Assembly: GCA_015680685.1 (NCBI GenBank)
Contig: MNCI01010150.1
Span: forward strand, 1-35,605
Direction of reading: 5' to 3'
Length of the DNA: 35,605 bases
Origin: Gnetum montanum
Taxonomy: Eukaryota > Streptophyta > Gnetopsida > Gnetales > Gnetaceae
Within the stretch, counting starts at the first letter, position 1. Each line of letters opens with the position of its first letter. The notes beneath the pieces are model-generated. The model was not told the DNA's origin, ran no database searches, and saw only the letters and a list, made by a program, of their open reading frames with translations. The translations under genes were made by a program, and so were the position numbers. Shown here one piece after another: positions 9,367 through 20,690 of the stretch.

Positions 9367-10820
9367 TGTTGGCGACCATATGAGATGCGACCACCAACGA
9401 GTGTCCTCAAACAAGGTTTATGTGCTTGCTGGTCTTTGACAACACCAAGGCCTAAATACCTCCAAATAAACTTAGTGGTTAAAAATGAGTATGTGTTTGC
9501 TATTGTGAATGTTGAAATGGTTGGGCTGAATATAAAAAGCTATAAATGGCTATCATAAAGAGATTTGGCCAAACTTTGTCAAATACTGTGAATTGGTGGA
9601 AATTCCTATTTTTTCTAATCATCTAGTTTATGCATTTCTTATAATACCTACTTGTAACAAATAAAATTTTGCAAAAACATTGAAGCACAATTCTGCCAAT
9701 CTAATTCTAATTTTCCCCAAAGAGATAGAAAAATTACATAAGAAAACTAGAAATAGAACGAGATTCAATGGACTTAGAAAAAGAAAGAAAAAAAAAGAAA
9801 ATTTGTATATAATCTCAAATATTTAGACAAGTTAAATTGATATGAGGAAAAACTTCGCAATAAAGCTATCCCAAATTCAATATCTACAAATTGTTCAAAC
9901 TTTCTAAGCTCACACAAGAAATTTCTTCAAGACAAATCCTACTATGCTACCAAAAATTGCTATGTAAACTACTACATATGAGACTCTATTTTGGCTAGAT
10001 AATAGTTGTCAACAATTACATTCAACAGAACCTTCAAAAGATTTGACAATTTCTAATTGAAATACTACGAGACTCACTTTATAAATAAAGAAGCTATTTC
10101 AGTCCCATCAAAATACCAAAATTTTTTTAACCCTTTTGGCTATTGATTACTCAATAGCATGTCTACTGTAGAGGCTCTCTTATAGCAATCCTAATTGTGG
10201 TTCTTAAATATTACATAATAATAAATTTTACTAATAAATTTCTCTTAAGGCTTTTAAACATAAGCTCTTCTATGGTAGATTTCAAAAGGAAACTACTATC
10301 ATGCAACAAGAACTATAAGAGCAATCTAAAAATCCTAATTTTAAATGCCAAACATGATACTATCTAAACCACTAGCTAAGCAATTTAAACAAAATGGGAA
10401 GAATATAACTCATAGCATTAAAACAAAGCAGCTGAAATGATGTCTTTAGCAAGCCATCTAACAAGTAATGTTTAAAATGTTTTCTTTATTTGCTTTTTTT
10501 TTTTGCATCCCCCCAAAAGCCGCTTCTAGCTACCTTTTGAAGCCTTTTTATAGTGCTCCATAGTTAGTTAGGGTTTACAAAATATCCTAGATAACTTGTT
10601 CACCAAGTTAGGAAGTTACAACTTGCGCAACAAGTTATGAAGACATTACTTGCCCAACAAGTTAGGAGAAAATCATGCTAACATTGGCATGTATTTTCTC
10701 AAATTACATATATATTTTTATAATTAGTTGCAACTTCCATAGGAAGTCTAGACCCTTATAGAAAATAAAGCCAAGTATCTGGTGATTATAATCTTCAAGG
10801 TAATTTAATCATGACTACCA
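9367..10820 (+). mobile_element. 1.45 kb LTR-like repeat D, copy 1
   Basis: It begins TGTTGGCGACC at 9367. Collinear similarity in reverse complement to 28443-27001 runs its whole length: for example AAGGTTTATGTGCTTGCTGGTC against AAGGTTTAGGTGCTTACTAGTC, and ATGATACTATCTAAACCA at about 10348. TATA-like TATAAAAAGC/TATAAATGG lies at 9531-9549, about 165 bp from the TG end, as in an LTR U3, and the equivalent TATA is kept in copy 2. Similarity fades near ATCATGACTACCA (about 10820). No coding content is seen. It interrupts element 1 between gag and protease. Solo LTR is the simplest reading, but no target-site duplication was found and the family is not recognised. Confidence 0.65.
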
Positions 10821-12533
10821 TAGAAAAATTAGGTATGGTGGCCAAATGTGTCCTTTGGAGCCATATCATGAAGATCTATCACAAATTTTAAGAAATATTT
10901 ATCATAATTGACAAGTGTCTCATCCATCAATAACCTCTTACACAAATTTTTCAAATAGTATATAAAAATTTAATCAATACATGACCAACGGGTTAACCAT
11001 GCAAGCAAGGTAAAATATTATATAGTTTTAACCGCGTTAAAGCAATGCATCATATTCCCAAAAGAAATATTTTTCTTAAACCTTTGCATCCAAAATCTCT
11101 GCCATGGTGAATAGACCATGCCCTACGTGTTTCACCAGGCCATAAGAAACCCTTGTTTAGAACTGCCACTACGATCAATGCTTAGCACATCCTTTGCAAC
11201 TAGAGACCTCTACAGAGCAACACCCTATCACTATGTTTGGTGATACTTCCATGTGCCACACTCCAAAAAAAATGCATAGTTATTGCAATCCTAAGCTGCT
11301 TCCATCAAAGTTTTATAATTATGCCCCTATTTATCATGATTAGTTTTTTGTTACAGTTTCCACCAGCTATGATTGCGGTGTACTTGATTTTTTTTGAATG
11401 GGTTTCCACACCGCATTTTTTGTTTATCTTTGTTACTTTAGGGCTTGTTTCCTAGCATGTCATGCACTCCATTTTGCCACCTAATTCTTCCATTTTATTT
11501 TGTAGAAATTTGTGGTTCTTTTGGTGTCCTACATTTGTGCCTGGGCTTGAATCTTTTTATTCATTGGGTGCCACGGATTTTATACAAGGAAAGATTTTTT
11601 TCTGATGCAGCAGTGTAATGCGAACACAATTTAGGGTTATGATAGCCCAAATTTTGGTCCCCAAAATTTTTAAACAATACTCTCAGAGCTTCTTGTGTTT
11701 TTTCTTCTAAATTTATATGCAGGTGCCAATATTAGCTCTTAAACCCTTTGACCTTGTTTTTTGCCATCTATTATAGTTGTTGTGTTAGTAATAATCCAAG
11801 CACGATTGGCAGCAAAATATTGACATATTTTGATACTTGGCTTGTGTTTTTTTTTCTTTTATCTGTTGCTATGAATTCAATGCCTATTCTTGATTTTTTG
11901 ATTTCTTTGTATTTTGAATATGGGCATGTTGATTGATATATTTCAAATGCAGCACGCATGACAAGTGTTTGACAAATTGCCCTTACTAGTACACTTATTT
12001 TACAGTTGCAGAAACTGATAAAAATTGTTTGAACATATAGCTTTCAATGGCCAATTCTCACAAATTCAGTTGTGTTGCTATTACACTAGCTATTGCATTT
12101 GATTTTTTTTTAAATATGGCTTCCTTCCATTCAAGGATTAGAATATGAAAACTAGATACTTGCTCTAGTTTACTCCAATGAACTTAAGCTTGTTGTAAAG
12201 TGCTCCATATAAAATTATTTGATAATTTTGTGGCCTTGTCTTCAATATTGCAATATTTAAAATTTTTTTGTGATCGATTTTCTCAAGTCTTACTTGTAAT
12301 CTTTGGTAAGAGTATAATGATTTTCCTGCTTCCATAACCTCATCCTTATGCTCATAACCACTTCGCAAAATTATTCATAGATAACTATGAATACCAATAA
12401 AGCATCAAAAAATAACTCTTAACTAATTTTGTCATGCAAGCTTATTCCATTCAATGGCCTAAATGTGACAACACCTAGGAGTCCCCTCATTTACTTATAG
12501 ATCATAAAAAATGAATCATGCAACGCTCTCTTA
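10821..12533. other. Unassigned AT-rich DNA inside element 1
   Basis: No domain was recognised in six frames. Open frames at 11237-11455 and 11748-11959 are hydrophobic or T-rich and look like chance. The stretch separates repeat D from the protease of element 1. It could be more of the inserted element or a second decayed insertion. Confidence 0.35.
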
Positions 12534-12860
12534 AATTCAAGTTTGGGAGTTAACTTGATTTCCCAAGAAATGTACAAGGCTTGGAACTTGCCTCTAAAAA
12601 AGAGCAACATGAAATTGGAGTTGGAAGATCAGTCATTTACTACCCTTTTGGGGCTAGTGAAGGACATTGTAACCACTGATTGTCGATGGTCCTATCATAC
12701 TTATTTCCTTGTGATCCATGTGGAAAATTATAAGGGGAACTTCCCTAAAATCATGGGAAGGGCATGCTTAGGTACAATCGATGTTAGGATGGGGATCTAA
12801 GACCATTCCTTGGAAATTTCTAAGAAAAATAAATTTGTTAATGTTGAGAAGAAGAGAGTT
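12534..12860 (+). pseudogene. Retropepsin-type protease of element 1
   Basis: This is an aspartic protease that would process the Gag-Pol polyprotein. NSSLGVNLIS (12534-12563) sits at the active site, where related elements have a D-S/G-G start. The catalytic Asp is Asn, consistent with GAT to AAT. TFLVIHVE-like text (YFLVIHVENYKGNFP) and the IMGRACLGTID block follow, equivalent to the usual ILGRPWL strand of plant gypsy proteases. The frame is open to 12800 and stops appear after it. It is inactive because of the active-site change. Confidence 0.8.
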
Positions 12861-13079
12861 CCATGCATCACATACAGTGACACAAGGTGTCATTGCATGT
12901 AGAAAATATGGACCATCAAAGATGCATCACTTTAAGCATGAAATCAATGTGTTAAAATAACAATGATTCAAAGGTGCTATATGTAGCAGTCACAAAATAA
13001 GAAGATACCTAGTGATTAATAATAGATGATCAAATTGAATCCATCATGTGCATGAAACCATGTGAGAGTCTTACCAGTA

Positions 13080-14180
13080 GTTATATTGAAAGCATGAATG
13101 AAATGGAGTCACTTCATTGATAACTCTCTAATGCACAAAATAAAATAGATTTAGGAGAGTTGGAGATCCCTAATAACTTTAAGCAAGAGTTCCTTGAATT
13201 GAAGGCTTTATCGACAGACATGGAATATGCCTCTCTCAACAATGGCAAGTTGATAATCATCAATGATAGAGTTGCTCCTGAACAAAAATAAAAACTATTT
13301 AAGGTGGTAAAAAAAATGGCCAATAGTCTTTGCTTGGTTATATCATGAGCTTACAGGAATAAATCCATGAATATGCTAGCATTGTATCTATATAGATCCC
13401 TCCATCAAGTCAAAAAGGTAATCATAGTGTAGGTTGAACCCTAAATTGAAACAAGTTATCAAAGAGGAAATTGAACAACTCCTCAAGGTTGGGTTTATCT
13501 ACTCAATTGTGGATAGTGAATGGATTAGTCCACTCATTATTGTTTCAAAGAAAGGAGTAAAATGAAGAGTTTGCATAGACTTTTGGATATTAAACATGGC
13601 AACTTACAAAAGATCAACTTTCATTATTACTTATTTACCAAGTGTTGGATATCATAGTAGGGAATTATTATTATAGCTTCTTGGATGGTTATAGTGCTTA
13701 TAACCAAATCTAGAAAGCACTGAAGGACCAAGCCAAAACTACATTTACAAGTCTCTAGGGAACTTTTGCATACAGAAATGTGCCATTTGTCCTTTACAAT
13801 ACCTTTTCTACATTCCAATAGTTGTTCCTTAGCATCTTCCAACAACAAATTATTAGTGGGGTAGAAGTCTTTATGGATAACTTTTCTACCTATGAGGCCA
13901 CATTCAAGAAATTCTTGGACCATCTTAAGAAGGTACTTCAATGTTGCATGAAGTTTAACTTAAAGCTTAATTAGTAGAAGGGCCACTTGATGATCCAAGA
14001 AGGAATTATCTTGGGGCATATAATTTTGAGCACCGAGATCAAGGTAAAACACAAAAAAGTACAAGTCATTTAAGGAATAACCAAGTAATTAGAAATAGTT
14101 AAAGATATAAGGTCATTCCTTGGCCACAATAGTTATTATAGACGATTCATCAAGAACCTCTCAAAAATCGCTTAATCATT
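13080..14180 (+). pseudogene. Reverse transcriptase of element 1
   Basis: The lead-in (NFKQEFLELKALSTDMEYA, about 13170-13230) is the acidic linker before RT in OTA elements. The fingers follow (KVGFIYSIVDSEWISPLI, about 13485-13540), then RVCIDFWILN (13568), LDGYSAYNQ (13681), and the palm motif FMDN at 13870-13881, where a functional enzyme has two Asp (x-M/L-D-D). Thumb text EGIILGHII and RSFLGHNSYYRRFI continue to 14160. Stops include TGA where Trp is expected (near 13563), TAG for Gln after YNQI, and TAG for Trp near 13758. The enzyme is dead. Confidence 0.88.
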
Positions 14181-14239
14181 AGTAGAGCTAACAAAGAAGG
14201 ATGCACCTTTCACTTAGAACAGGAAATGTAAGAATGCAT

Positions 14240-14690
14240 TCCAATAGTTAAAATAAAAGATTCTGGAAACTCTAATTCTATCTACACTCCATTAGTCTAG
14301 TTCATTTTACATTATGACTGATGCATCCAATTATGCTTTGGGAGCTATGCTTACACATTTGAATGATCAGAGACACCCCTACTACATCCGTTATACAAGA
14401 TGAAGCATTGTAGGTGCATAATTAAACTACAACACCATAGAAGAGGAACTCATGGTAGTGGTATATGCCTTAGAGAAATTTAGGTACTATGTGCTTGAAT
14501 ATCAAGTTTTTGTGCACATAAATCATATTGCTATCTAGTTCCTCATGAACAAATCAATGGTGAGATCTTATGTCATATGGTGGATGGTGATTTTATAAGA
14601 GTTCAATCTTACTATGGTGGAAAAAAATGGGACCGAGAATATGGTCACTGATCACTTGTCTTATTTACGATGGGATAAAAAGTAGGATGA
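14240..14690 (+). pseudogene. RNase H of element 1
   Basis: MTDASNYALGAMLTH (about 14316-14360) carries the first catalytic Asp block. NYNTIEEELMVVVYALEKFRYY (in two parts, about 14425-14490) carries the Glu helix, then FVHINH where a DH block is usual, and GTENMVTDHLS (about 14630-14660) at the end. This spelling is typical of Athila-type and related gypsy RNase H. Frame-preserving stops interrupt it (TAG and TAA at expected Gln positions). Confidence 0.85.
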
Positions 14691-14889
14691 AGTTCCTTTA
14701 TCTGACCAATTCCCAAATGAACTCCTCTTTTCTTGAACTACTAAAGTTTTGAATCCCAAGGATTCCAATTAGTATGATGAAATCCTCTCCTATCTACTTA
14801 ATTAAGAGCTGCCATAGGAATGAGATACCAAGAAGAAACAATAGCTTCTTGACTAGGCCAAACATTATATGGAGATCAAGGAAAGTCTT

Positions 14890-15960
14890 TATAAGGTTTG
14901 TGTTGATGGTTTCATATGATGGTGCATTTCCAATGGTGATGAACTTCAAATCCTCCAGGATGTTCATGAGGATCCTTGTTGGGGCCATTATGCTAAAAGG
15001 AGGATGGCCATTAAAATCCTCATGGTAGGATATTACTGGCCAACAATCTTTAGAGATGCTCATCAATTCTCCTATTTGTGTGAACATTGGAAATGAGATG
15101 GAGGGATGATTTTACAAATGGAAGGACCATAATAGTGGATTCAACCATTGGAACCTTTTGATCTTTGGTGCATCAATTTCATGGGGCCCATCAATTCCAT
15201 GTCCAATGAAAAGGTGTACATCATCATTGTAGTTAACTTTTGCATGAAATGGGCTAAAGTTACTGCTAGTAGAAACTATTCATCCTTTACAATAGCACTG
15301 TTTGTACAACAGAATGTGGTAAATAGGTTTGGTATGCCAAGGAAACTAAATTTCTAATAATGAAATACATTTTGTAGGTGCAAACTTTTGGAAACTTATG
15401 CAATGCTTAGGGGTAGAACACAAACTCACAACTCCATACCACCCCAAAGTTAATAGTCAAGCAGAAGTCACAAATAGGAAATAACTATAATACAAACCCA
15501 TACAGTTAGTAAATATAGGAAAGTCTAGAGCACAAAACTTAATGATGCTATTTGGGCTTATCGGTCAAGATGGAAAATTCCTATCAATTATTCCCCTTAT
15601 GAGTTAGTGCACGAGAAACTTCCAACCCTTCTTATCAAAGCAGAGCTTCATATACTTTCAATAGCTTTAGCACTTGACCTCAATTTGAGTCTAGCCTAAA
15701 GAGAAAGACTAATGATATTAAATATGCTAGAAAAAAATATATTAGTAGTCTAGTCCATGAATGAAGTGCACAAGGCACAGATTAAAAAATGTCATGGCTT
15801 AAAGATAAGGAAATTTAAATTCCAATTGGAAGATAAGGCTCCTTACTGAGATTCCATTCACATACCCCAATGCACAAAATTCCAAATGCTATGAAAAGGA
15901 CCTTACATTATTCATGCAAATTTTTGATCTGGGACCATGATGATCTACTAGCCTTCTAGT
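14890..15960 (+). pseudogene. Integrase of element 1
   Basis: The N-terminal zinc-binding region reads DVHEDPCWGHYAKRR and KILMVGYYWPTIFRDAH (about 14955-15055), then a lone LCEHW where the CxxC pair is expected. The catalytic core starts LWCINFMGPI (about 15163-15192), with Asn at the first catalytic Asp (GAT to AAT, 15175-15177). NRFGMPRKL (15320) and HKLTTPYHPK (about 15420) mark the core end. AIWAYRSRWKIPINYSPYELV (about 15546-15607) and a Leu-rich AQRERL linker complete the usual order. No chromodomain is seen, which fits the OTA side of gypsy rather than chromoviruses. Confidence 0.85.
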
Positions 15961-17446
15961 CCAAACAAGAGGTTGCTAGTCAATATTCAATGAGTAAATT
16001 TTTTTTTGGAATCAAGGATAACTAGTGGCAAGAACACCTCAACCAATGGCCAAGAACATTCCATCTTTCAGATCTCCTTCTTCCAACTTAGTCATGGGGG
16101 AGATGGTCATCCATGCTAAGATTCTGTGATGGCTCCTCAATTTTTTAATTTTTTTTGTTTTACATAATTCTTTATATGTTTTCAATTTTCTTGAATATTT
16201 TACAAATTATTTTATATATTTTTTCTTGTTTACTTTTACTTATGTCATATTTTCTTCTTTGTTGATCATCAAGAATCTTGCATTTTTGGCACAACTGCTA
16301 TTACTAGAAGTTCATTTAAAATTGTACTTTATGTTTTTGTTGATAATTTAGTGGCTAGATTTCATTTTTTGATTATGACATGGATTAATGGAGCATTAAT
16401 TTTTTGATGGTACCAAGTAGTGAGTCCACATCATCCACTCATTCCACTCAATTCTATGGGACTTTCCATCTTGGAAGCATGAGGCCCTTTCCTAGTTACA
16501 ACTTATAAAGAATCAATGACCTTGATGTTTAATAGACTTGGAATGAACCAAGTGGAATAGTTAATGATGTGACTTCAATGGCATTTATCACCTTTTGTAG
16601 CCAACCACCTTCTTGTGTTTTATGGGTATTCTTATTGGTCTCTCATCACTCCTACTATTGACCAATAATAGGAAGCATGTATTTGCATGATGTGGTTCCA
16701 ATGATAAAAGAAATGTGGGAATTCAAAGCACACCTCTTAGATAATAATGGGCTACAAGCACTAGTTATGGGGTTGGAAATACATGTTACCCATGCCTGAA
16801 GGTACCTCTCTAACTAAGGTCCTTCCTATCTTCTTGCTTCTCTTTTCTTCTCTACTTGGAGTGTTGGTTGTTCCATGTGAGTGGTCATGAACTCTTAGGG
16901 GCTGGACAATCTAAATATGACAATGCAAAGTTACTAGTAGTTGATGAACTTTGTTCTACCTAAGGATGGGATAGTATTCGGTCATCTTAACCATACACAC
17001 CATAAGGACTTTATGTGACCAGGATGTGAGACTCTATTCCATTTTTTCTCTCCCATCCCTATGCTCTTGTTATTTATCATCTCATTACCTCCTATCATGG
17101 CTAATTACTATGTCTATTTTGTTATTTCATAATCCTTTAACTATTTCTTACATGGATTCAATCTTTAATTGACAATGATCTTTCATCATGCTTGGGTCTC
17201 ACAAACTCCGTATGAGGGAATGCAAAGGCATTGAAACACCACCAAGAAAATGCATGTTGTAACCCTTACCCCATGAAACTCAAGGCTGAAACTTCATTGT
17301 AAAATGTGAAGCTTGTAATCCAAGAGATGCAATTTCACATATCTTAACTTGCGGGGCTAAAAAATGCCTCATAAGTGGTCAAAGCCTTAATCCTTAAGTG
17401 AAAAAAAGTCATATCATGCCTATATTTGGGCTTGGGAGAGGGGGAG

Positions 17447-17448
<2 letters not shown>
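15961..17448. other. Region after integrase of element 1, no 3' LTR recognised
   Basis: A purine-rich ATGGGGGAGATGG at 16094-16106 could be a polypurine tract, but no sequence matching the 5' LTR follows. OTA elements often carry long non-coding or env-like DNA here. I see no envelope-like protein. The 3' LTR may be deleted or lie in or beyond the assembly gap. Confidence 0.4.

Positions 17449-17498
<50 letters not shown>
17449..17498. repeat. (GA)25 microsatellite running into a gap
   Basis: Uninterrupted GA dinucleotides stop exactly at the first N, so the true array length is unknown. Confidence 0.97.
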
Positions 17499-17558
17499 NN
17501 NNNNNNNNNNNNNNNNNNNNNNNNNNNNNNNNNNNNNNNNNNNNNNNNNNNNNNNNNN
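17499..17558. other. Assembly gap, 60 Ns
   Basis: Sixty consecutive Ns. The real distance is not known, and sequences on the two sides show no obvious shared family. Confidence 1.
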
Positions 17559-18453
17559 CATTTTTAGTAAATGAATGGTTTTGATGTCATGGGGGTATCA
17601 AAACTTACCATACATAGAAACTTGACCAGATTTGTACACCCATAACACCTATACATAGTAGAAATCTATTAGTAATTAGGTAGAAATCTGGAAAAAAATT
17701 GATGTCCATGAAGACCTATATAACCCAAACTTGTACATCATATAAAGGTTTCACTCTTTTGCACACTTGGCCATATTTTTGCATTCAAGAACTTCATAGA
17801 ATTTGCAAACATAAAGCTTTTGGATCATCCCCAATGTGGAACCTGTAGCCATTACAATCATTGTTACACCCCCTTGAGATTGTATGGCATTTTTCATCAA
17901 CGGTGAGCACATTGGGATTTAAGACTCCTAGCATGGATATTTTTGGTAGCTAAAAAATCCACACACATCTCACCCCATTGTATCTTTAACATTACAAATC
18001 TAGTGTGGAGCATAAAAAGGTTTGATAGCATTGGACATTGTGGAACCTTTGGATCATGGAGCTGATTATGGCATTCAAAGCCACTAGTTTCAATAGACTC
18101 CAAAACCACATTAAAGTGAACCCCTTTCTACTCCGACACATCTTTTACACATTTCTAGACTCTCTCTTTATTTTTGCAATAAAGTTTATGTTGACCTTTT
18201 GATATGTTAAAACCTTAAGGAAAATGAAGAACAAGGATGTTTGTATGGTTGATGTGTTTTTAAGACAAGAGCATGGACCAAAGAAGAACTCAAGAGATGA
18301 CATCTACAATGAAATGTCAAAGTAAAGACTAAAAGAAATTAAGTGGAAGAAAGTAAGAAGATATAGACTATAGTAAAATGAAGAAGTTCCCAAGATGAAT
18401 GATGAGCCAAATCAACAAAAGGAAGCCTTGGGAAGTAAAGCCCAAAAGCTAAG
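17559..18453. other. Unassigned sequence right of the gap
   Basis: No gene or domain was recognised. Two short GTGGAACCT repeats (near 17837 and 18038) were seen but no longer structure. Confidence 0.4.
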
Positions 18454-18645
18454 AAGACATCTCCTAGAAGCAAAAGATGTCTTGGCCAAAGTATAGAAGA
18501 ACTAGAGAAGACATGTTGCTAAAACAATAGATGTCTTCCTATCTAGAAAAGGCATCTACATGTAGATGTCTTCTTTTGTGGAAAGACATCTACCCTAAAT
18601 AAAAGTCTATGTTGTGAGATGTCCCAATGTCAAAGAAGACGTCTC
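18454..18645. repeat. Array of four hairpins sharing one stem sequence
   Basis: AAGACATCT (18454-18462) pairs with AGATGTCTT (18475-18483). GAAGACAT (18507-18514) pairs with ATGTCTTC (18531-18538). AGATGTCTT (18564-18572) pairs with AAGACATCT (18583-18591). GAGATGTC (18616-18623) pairs with GACGTCTC (18638-18645) with one G-U wobble. Loops are 10-16 nt. A 16-bp perfect palindrome CATCTACATGTAGATG lies at 18553-18568. The same octamer family therefore alternates orientation through about 190 bp. Function unknown; possibly part of an LTR or of a non-coding repeat. Confidence 0.7.
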
Positions 18646-20690
18646 CACTAGTTGTTAGATAGCCATTGCATGAATTTTGAGGTGATTTTGGAAACATCAA
18701 GGCTATGAGAAGACTTCATTCTCTTGGGGAATGTGTAAGTGTTATGTGCAATCAAGTGTCAACATCAATCAATCATTGTGTACATTATTCTATTGTATTT
18801 ATGTACCTCATTATACTATCTATTGTATAGTTGTAGTGATCAATTGTGATGTATCTCAAAGTAAAAGGACTAGCAAATTAGTTGCATCCTTTCTCTATAA
18901 TTTTTATTTCTCCTTTTTTGCCCTATTGGGATTGATATGCTTCTTGTAAGAAGGCATTATCCTTCAGCTTGTTTAGATCCTATGGGATTGAGTGGTTGGT
19001 AAAGCATCACAACACTTCGAAGTGGAGCTCAAGTTGTAAAGGTTGTGGGATCCTTAAAACCATATTTTAAGCTTGTTGGAACCTTGTGAGGTTTAGTGGA
19101 TTCACAATGACAAATCAATCCAGAGTGAAGCTTAGAGCTATATAGGGTGTGGTACCCTTCAAATCACAATTTGAGAGAAACAAAGTCTATAGTGTCCAAG
19201 AGATCTACCCCCCAAGTGTGGAGTACCCAAGTTGGGAAACCATGTAATTGTTTGGTATGATTTTTATGGATGAAATTTTTATTTGGGGAACTTATTCATC
19301 CCCCCTTCTAAGTTCTACAATCCTTAGTTTAAAGTTCTATTTTGTTGTGCAAGTTAATTCATATTTCTTATATTCTATGTAGCATTTTACATCAAACTTG
19401 CTTTATTTTCATTTTTTTTACCCTTTTCTTATACTTTCAAAGCCTTTGGGTTATCTACCAGATTGTCTAGGGTACCTTGGATCCTATTTTTTTCGCGAAG
19501 ATCCTTGGGATCTAGGGTTAAGACTATCTAGGCTTGGAATTTTTGGTTTTCTAGTACCTAAAATTTTTAGGTGCTACAGTTTTCTAGCATTAGAAAGAGG
19601 AACTCCATGCAAATTCTATGTTCAAAACTATTGCCTATTTCATAGCATTGCCTATAATTTTTGAAAACATTTTCAAACATTTTTCTTTTGCAAATTTTGT
19701 TAACACTTATTTTTCCTCCAAAACCAACATTGCCACCCATATCCCATGTCACCAAAACCCAATGTGGAGGTTGTAGGTGATTTGGGTTTTGAAAAATTTC
19801 ATAGTAATTACTAGAAATTTTAAAGCTAGCATTGATGTCCTGCAAAACTTTACCCCTTGTGCTACAAAATTTTTTTAGCAAATCTAGCATTGGTAATTTC
19901 ATCATCCAAAGTCTCACATCCCACTGTTGTGAACGTTTTCTAGTAGGCCCAATATTGGAAGCTTGCCAACACAAATATGTTTCAAAAATCAAAATCTATA
20001 GTTTGTTTTTAGCCAAATACCATACCTACCAAAAGTAACCCCCATTCCCCATTCCCCATCCCCCCCACCTAAATGCTATGAAGAGGTGTAATATTTTTCA
20101 TCTTTTCCGACTTCTCTCTCCTTTCTCATCCCCAATGTTGGTGTTGTTGGCAAGCCCAGTGTGGTTGGGGTTTGATATCCAAACTTTTTGCATGTTTCTT
20201 AAGTAAAGGGGTATACCCCCTTTGACAACCATTTATTCTTTATAGCCTATAACCTTTGATAGCCATGCCCCTTTGATCTTCTATCAATTCCACTTTCTAG
20301 AATTTTCATTTTTATTAATTAATTTATCACTTTATCAAGCTATCTTTAACATTTTCAACATATATTTCTAATAATCAACCATCTTGTCCTTCAACTTCAT
20401 CAATACCAGGTTCAACCAATAGGCTATAAGGGTGTATGACCCAAAGGATCCCACCATGGTTGAGTGTAGGTAATCCCTAAGACTTAGGGGGTGAAGTCTT
20501 GAGTTCTCAGTAATAAATGAAGATCATTATAACCTCATTTGTGCCAATATTTAGGTTGGCATGCTAATTCCAAGGATGGAGCCAAGAGGGAGTATGAGCT
20601 CATACACCATGATGGTAAGGAATACATTTCTTTCCCATATGACTAGATGCCCTTATCAAAACCTATGCATGCATCCTATCTTAATTAATT
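18646..20690. other. Unassigned repeats and low-complexity sequence
   Basis: No protein domain was recognised. GGGAACTTATTCATCCCCCC near 19287 resembles text near copia LTR ends, so 18950-19330 may be an LTR remnant (weak). A C-rich tract (ATTCCCC iterations) lies at about 20038-20068. A 141-codon minus-strand frame at 19567-19992 has no recognisable motif. About 20400-20690 may be the leader of element C. Confidence 0.35.

Noticed and set aside
11237-11455. Hydrophobic 72-codon frame resembling a small membrane protein
   Set aside because: T-rich DNA readily gives Phe/Leu/Ile runs. There is no conserved motif and no gene context.
13627-13941. 104-codon minus-strand open frame
   Set aside because: It lies antisense to the RT core of element 1.
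14794-15087. 97-codon minus-strand open frame
   Set aside because: It is antisense to the integrase zinc-binding region of element 1.
16090-16140. Purine tract followed by TGTGATGGCTCC as the start of the element 1 3' LTR
   Set aside because: Sequence after 16126 shares no block with the 5' LTR (no TATA, AATAAA or U5 text in order).
19567-19992. 141-codon minus-strand open frame
   Set aside because: No motif, repetitive short words on the plus strand, no upstream promoter or conserved block; read as chance.
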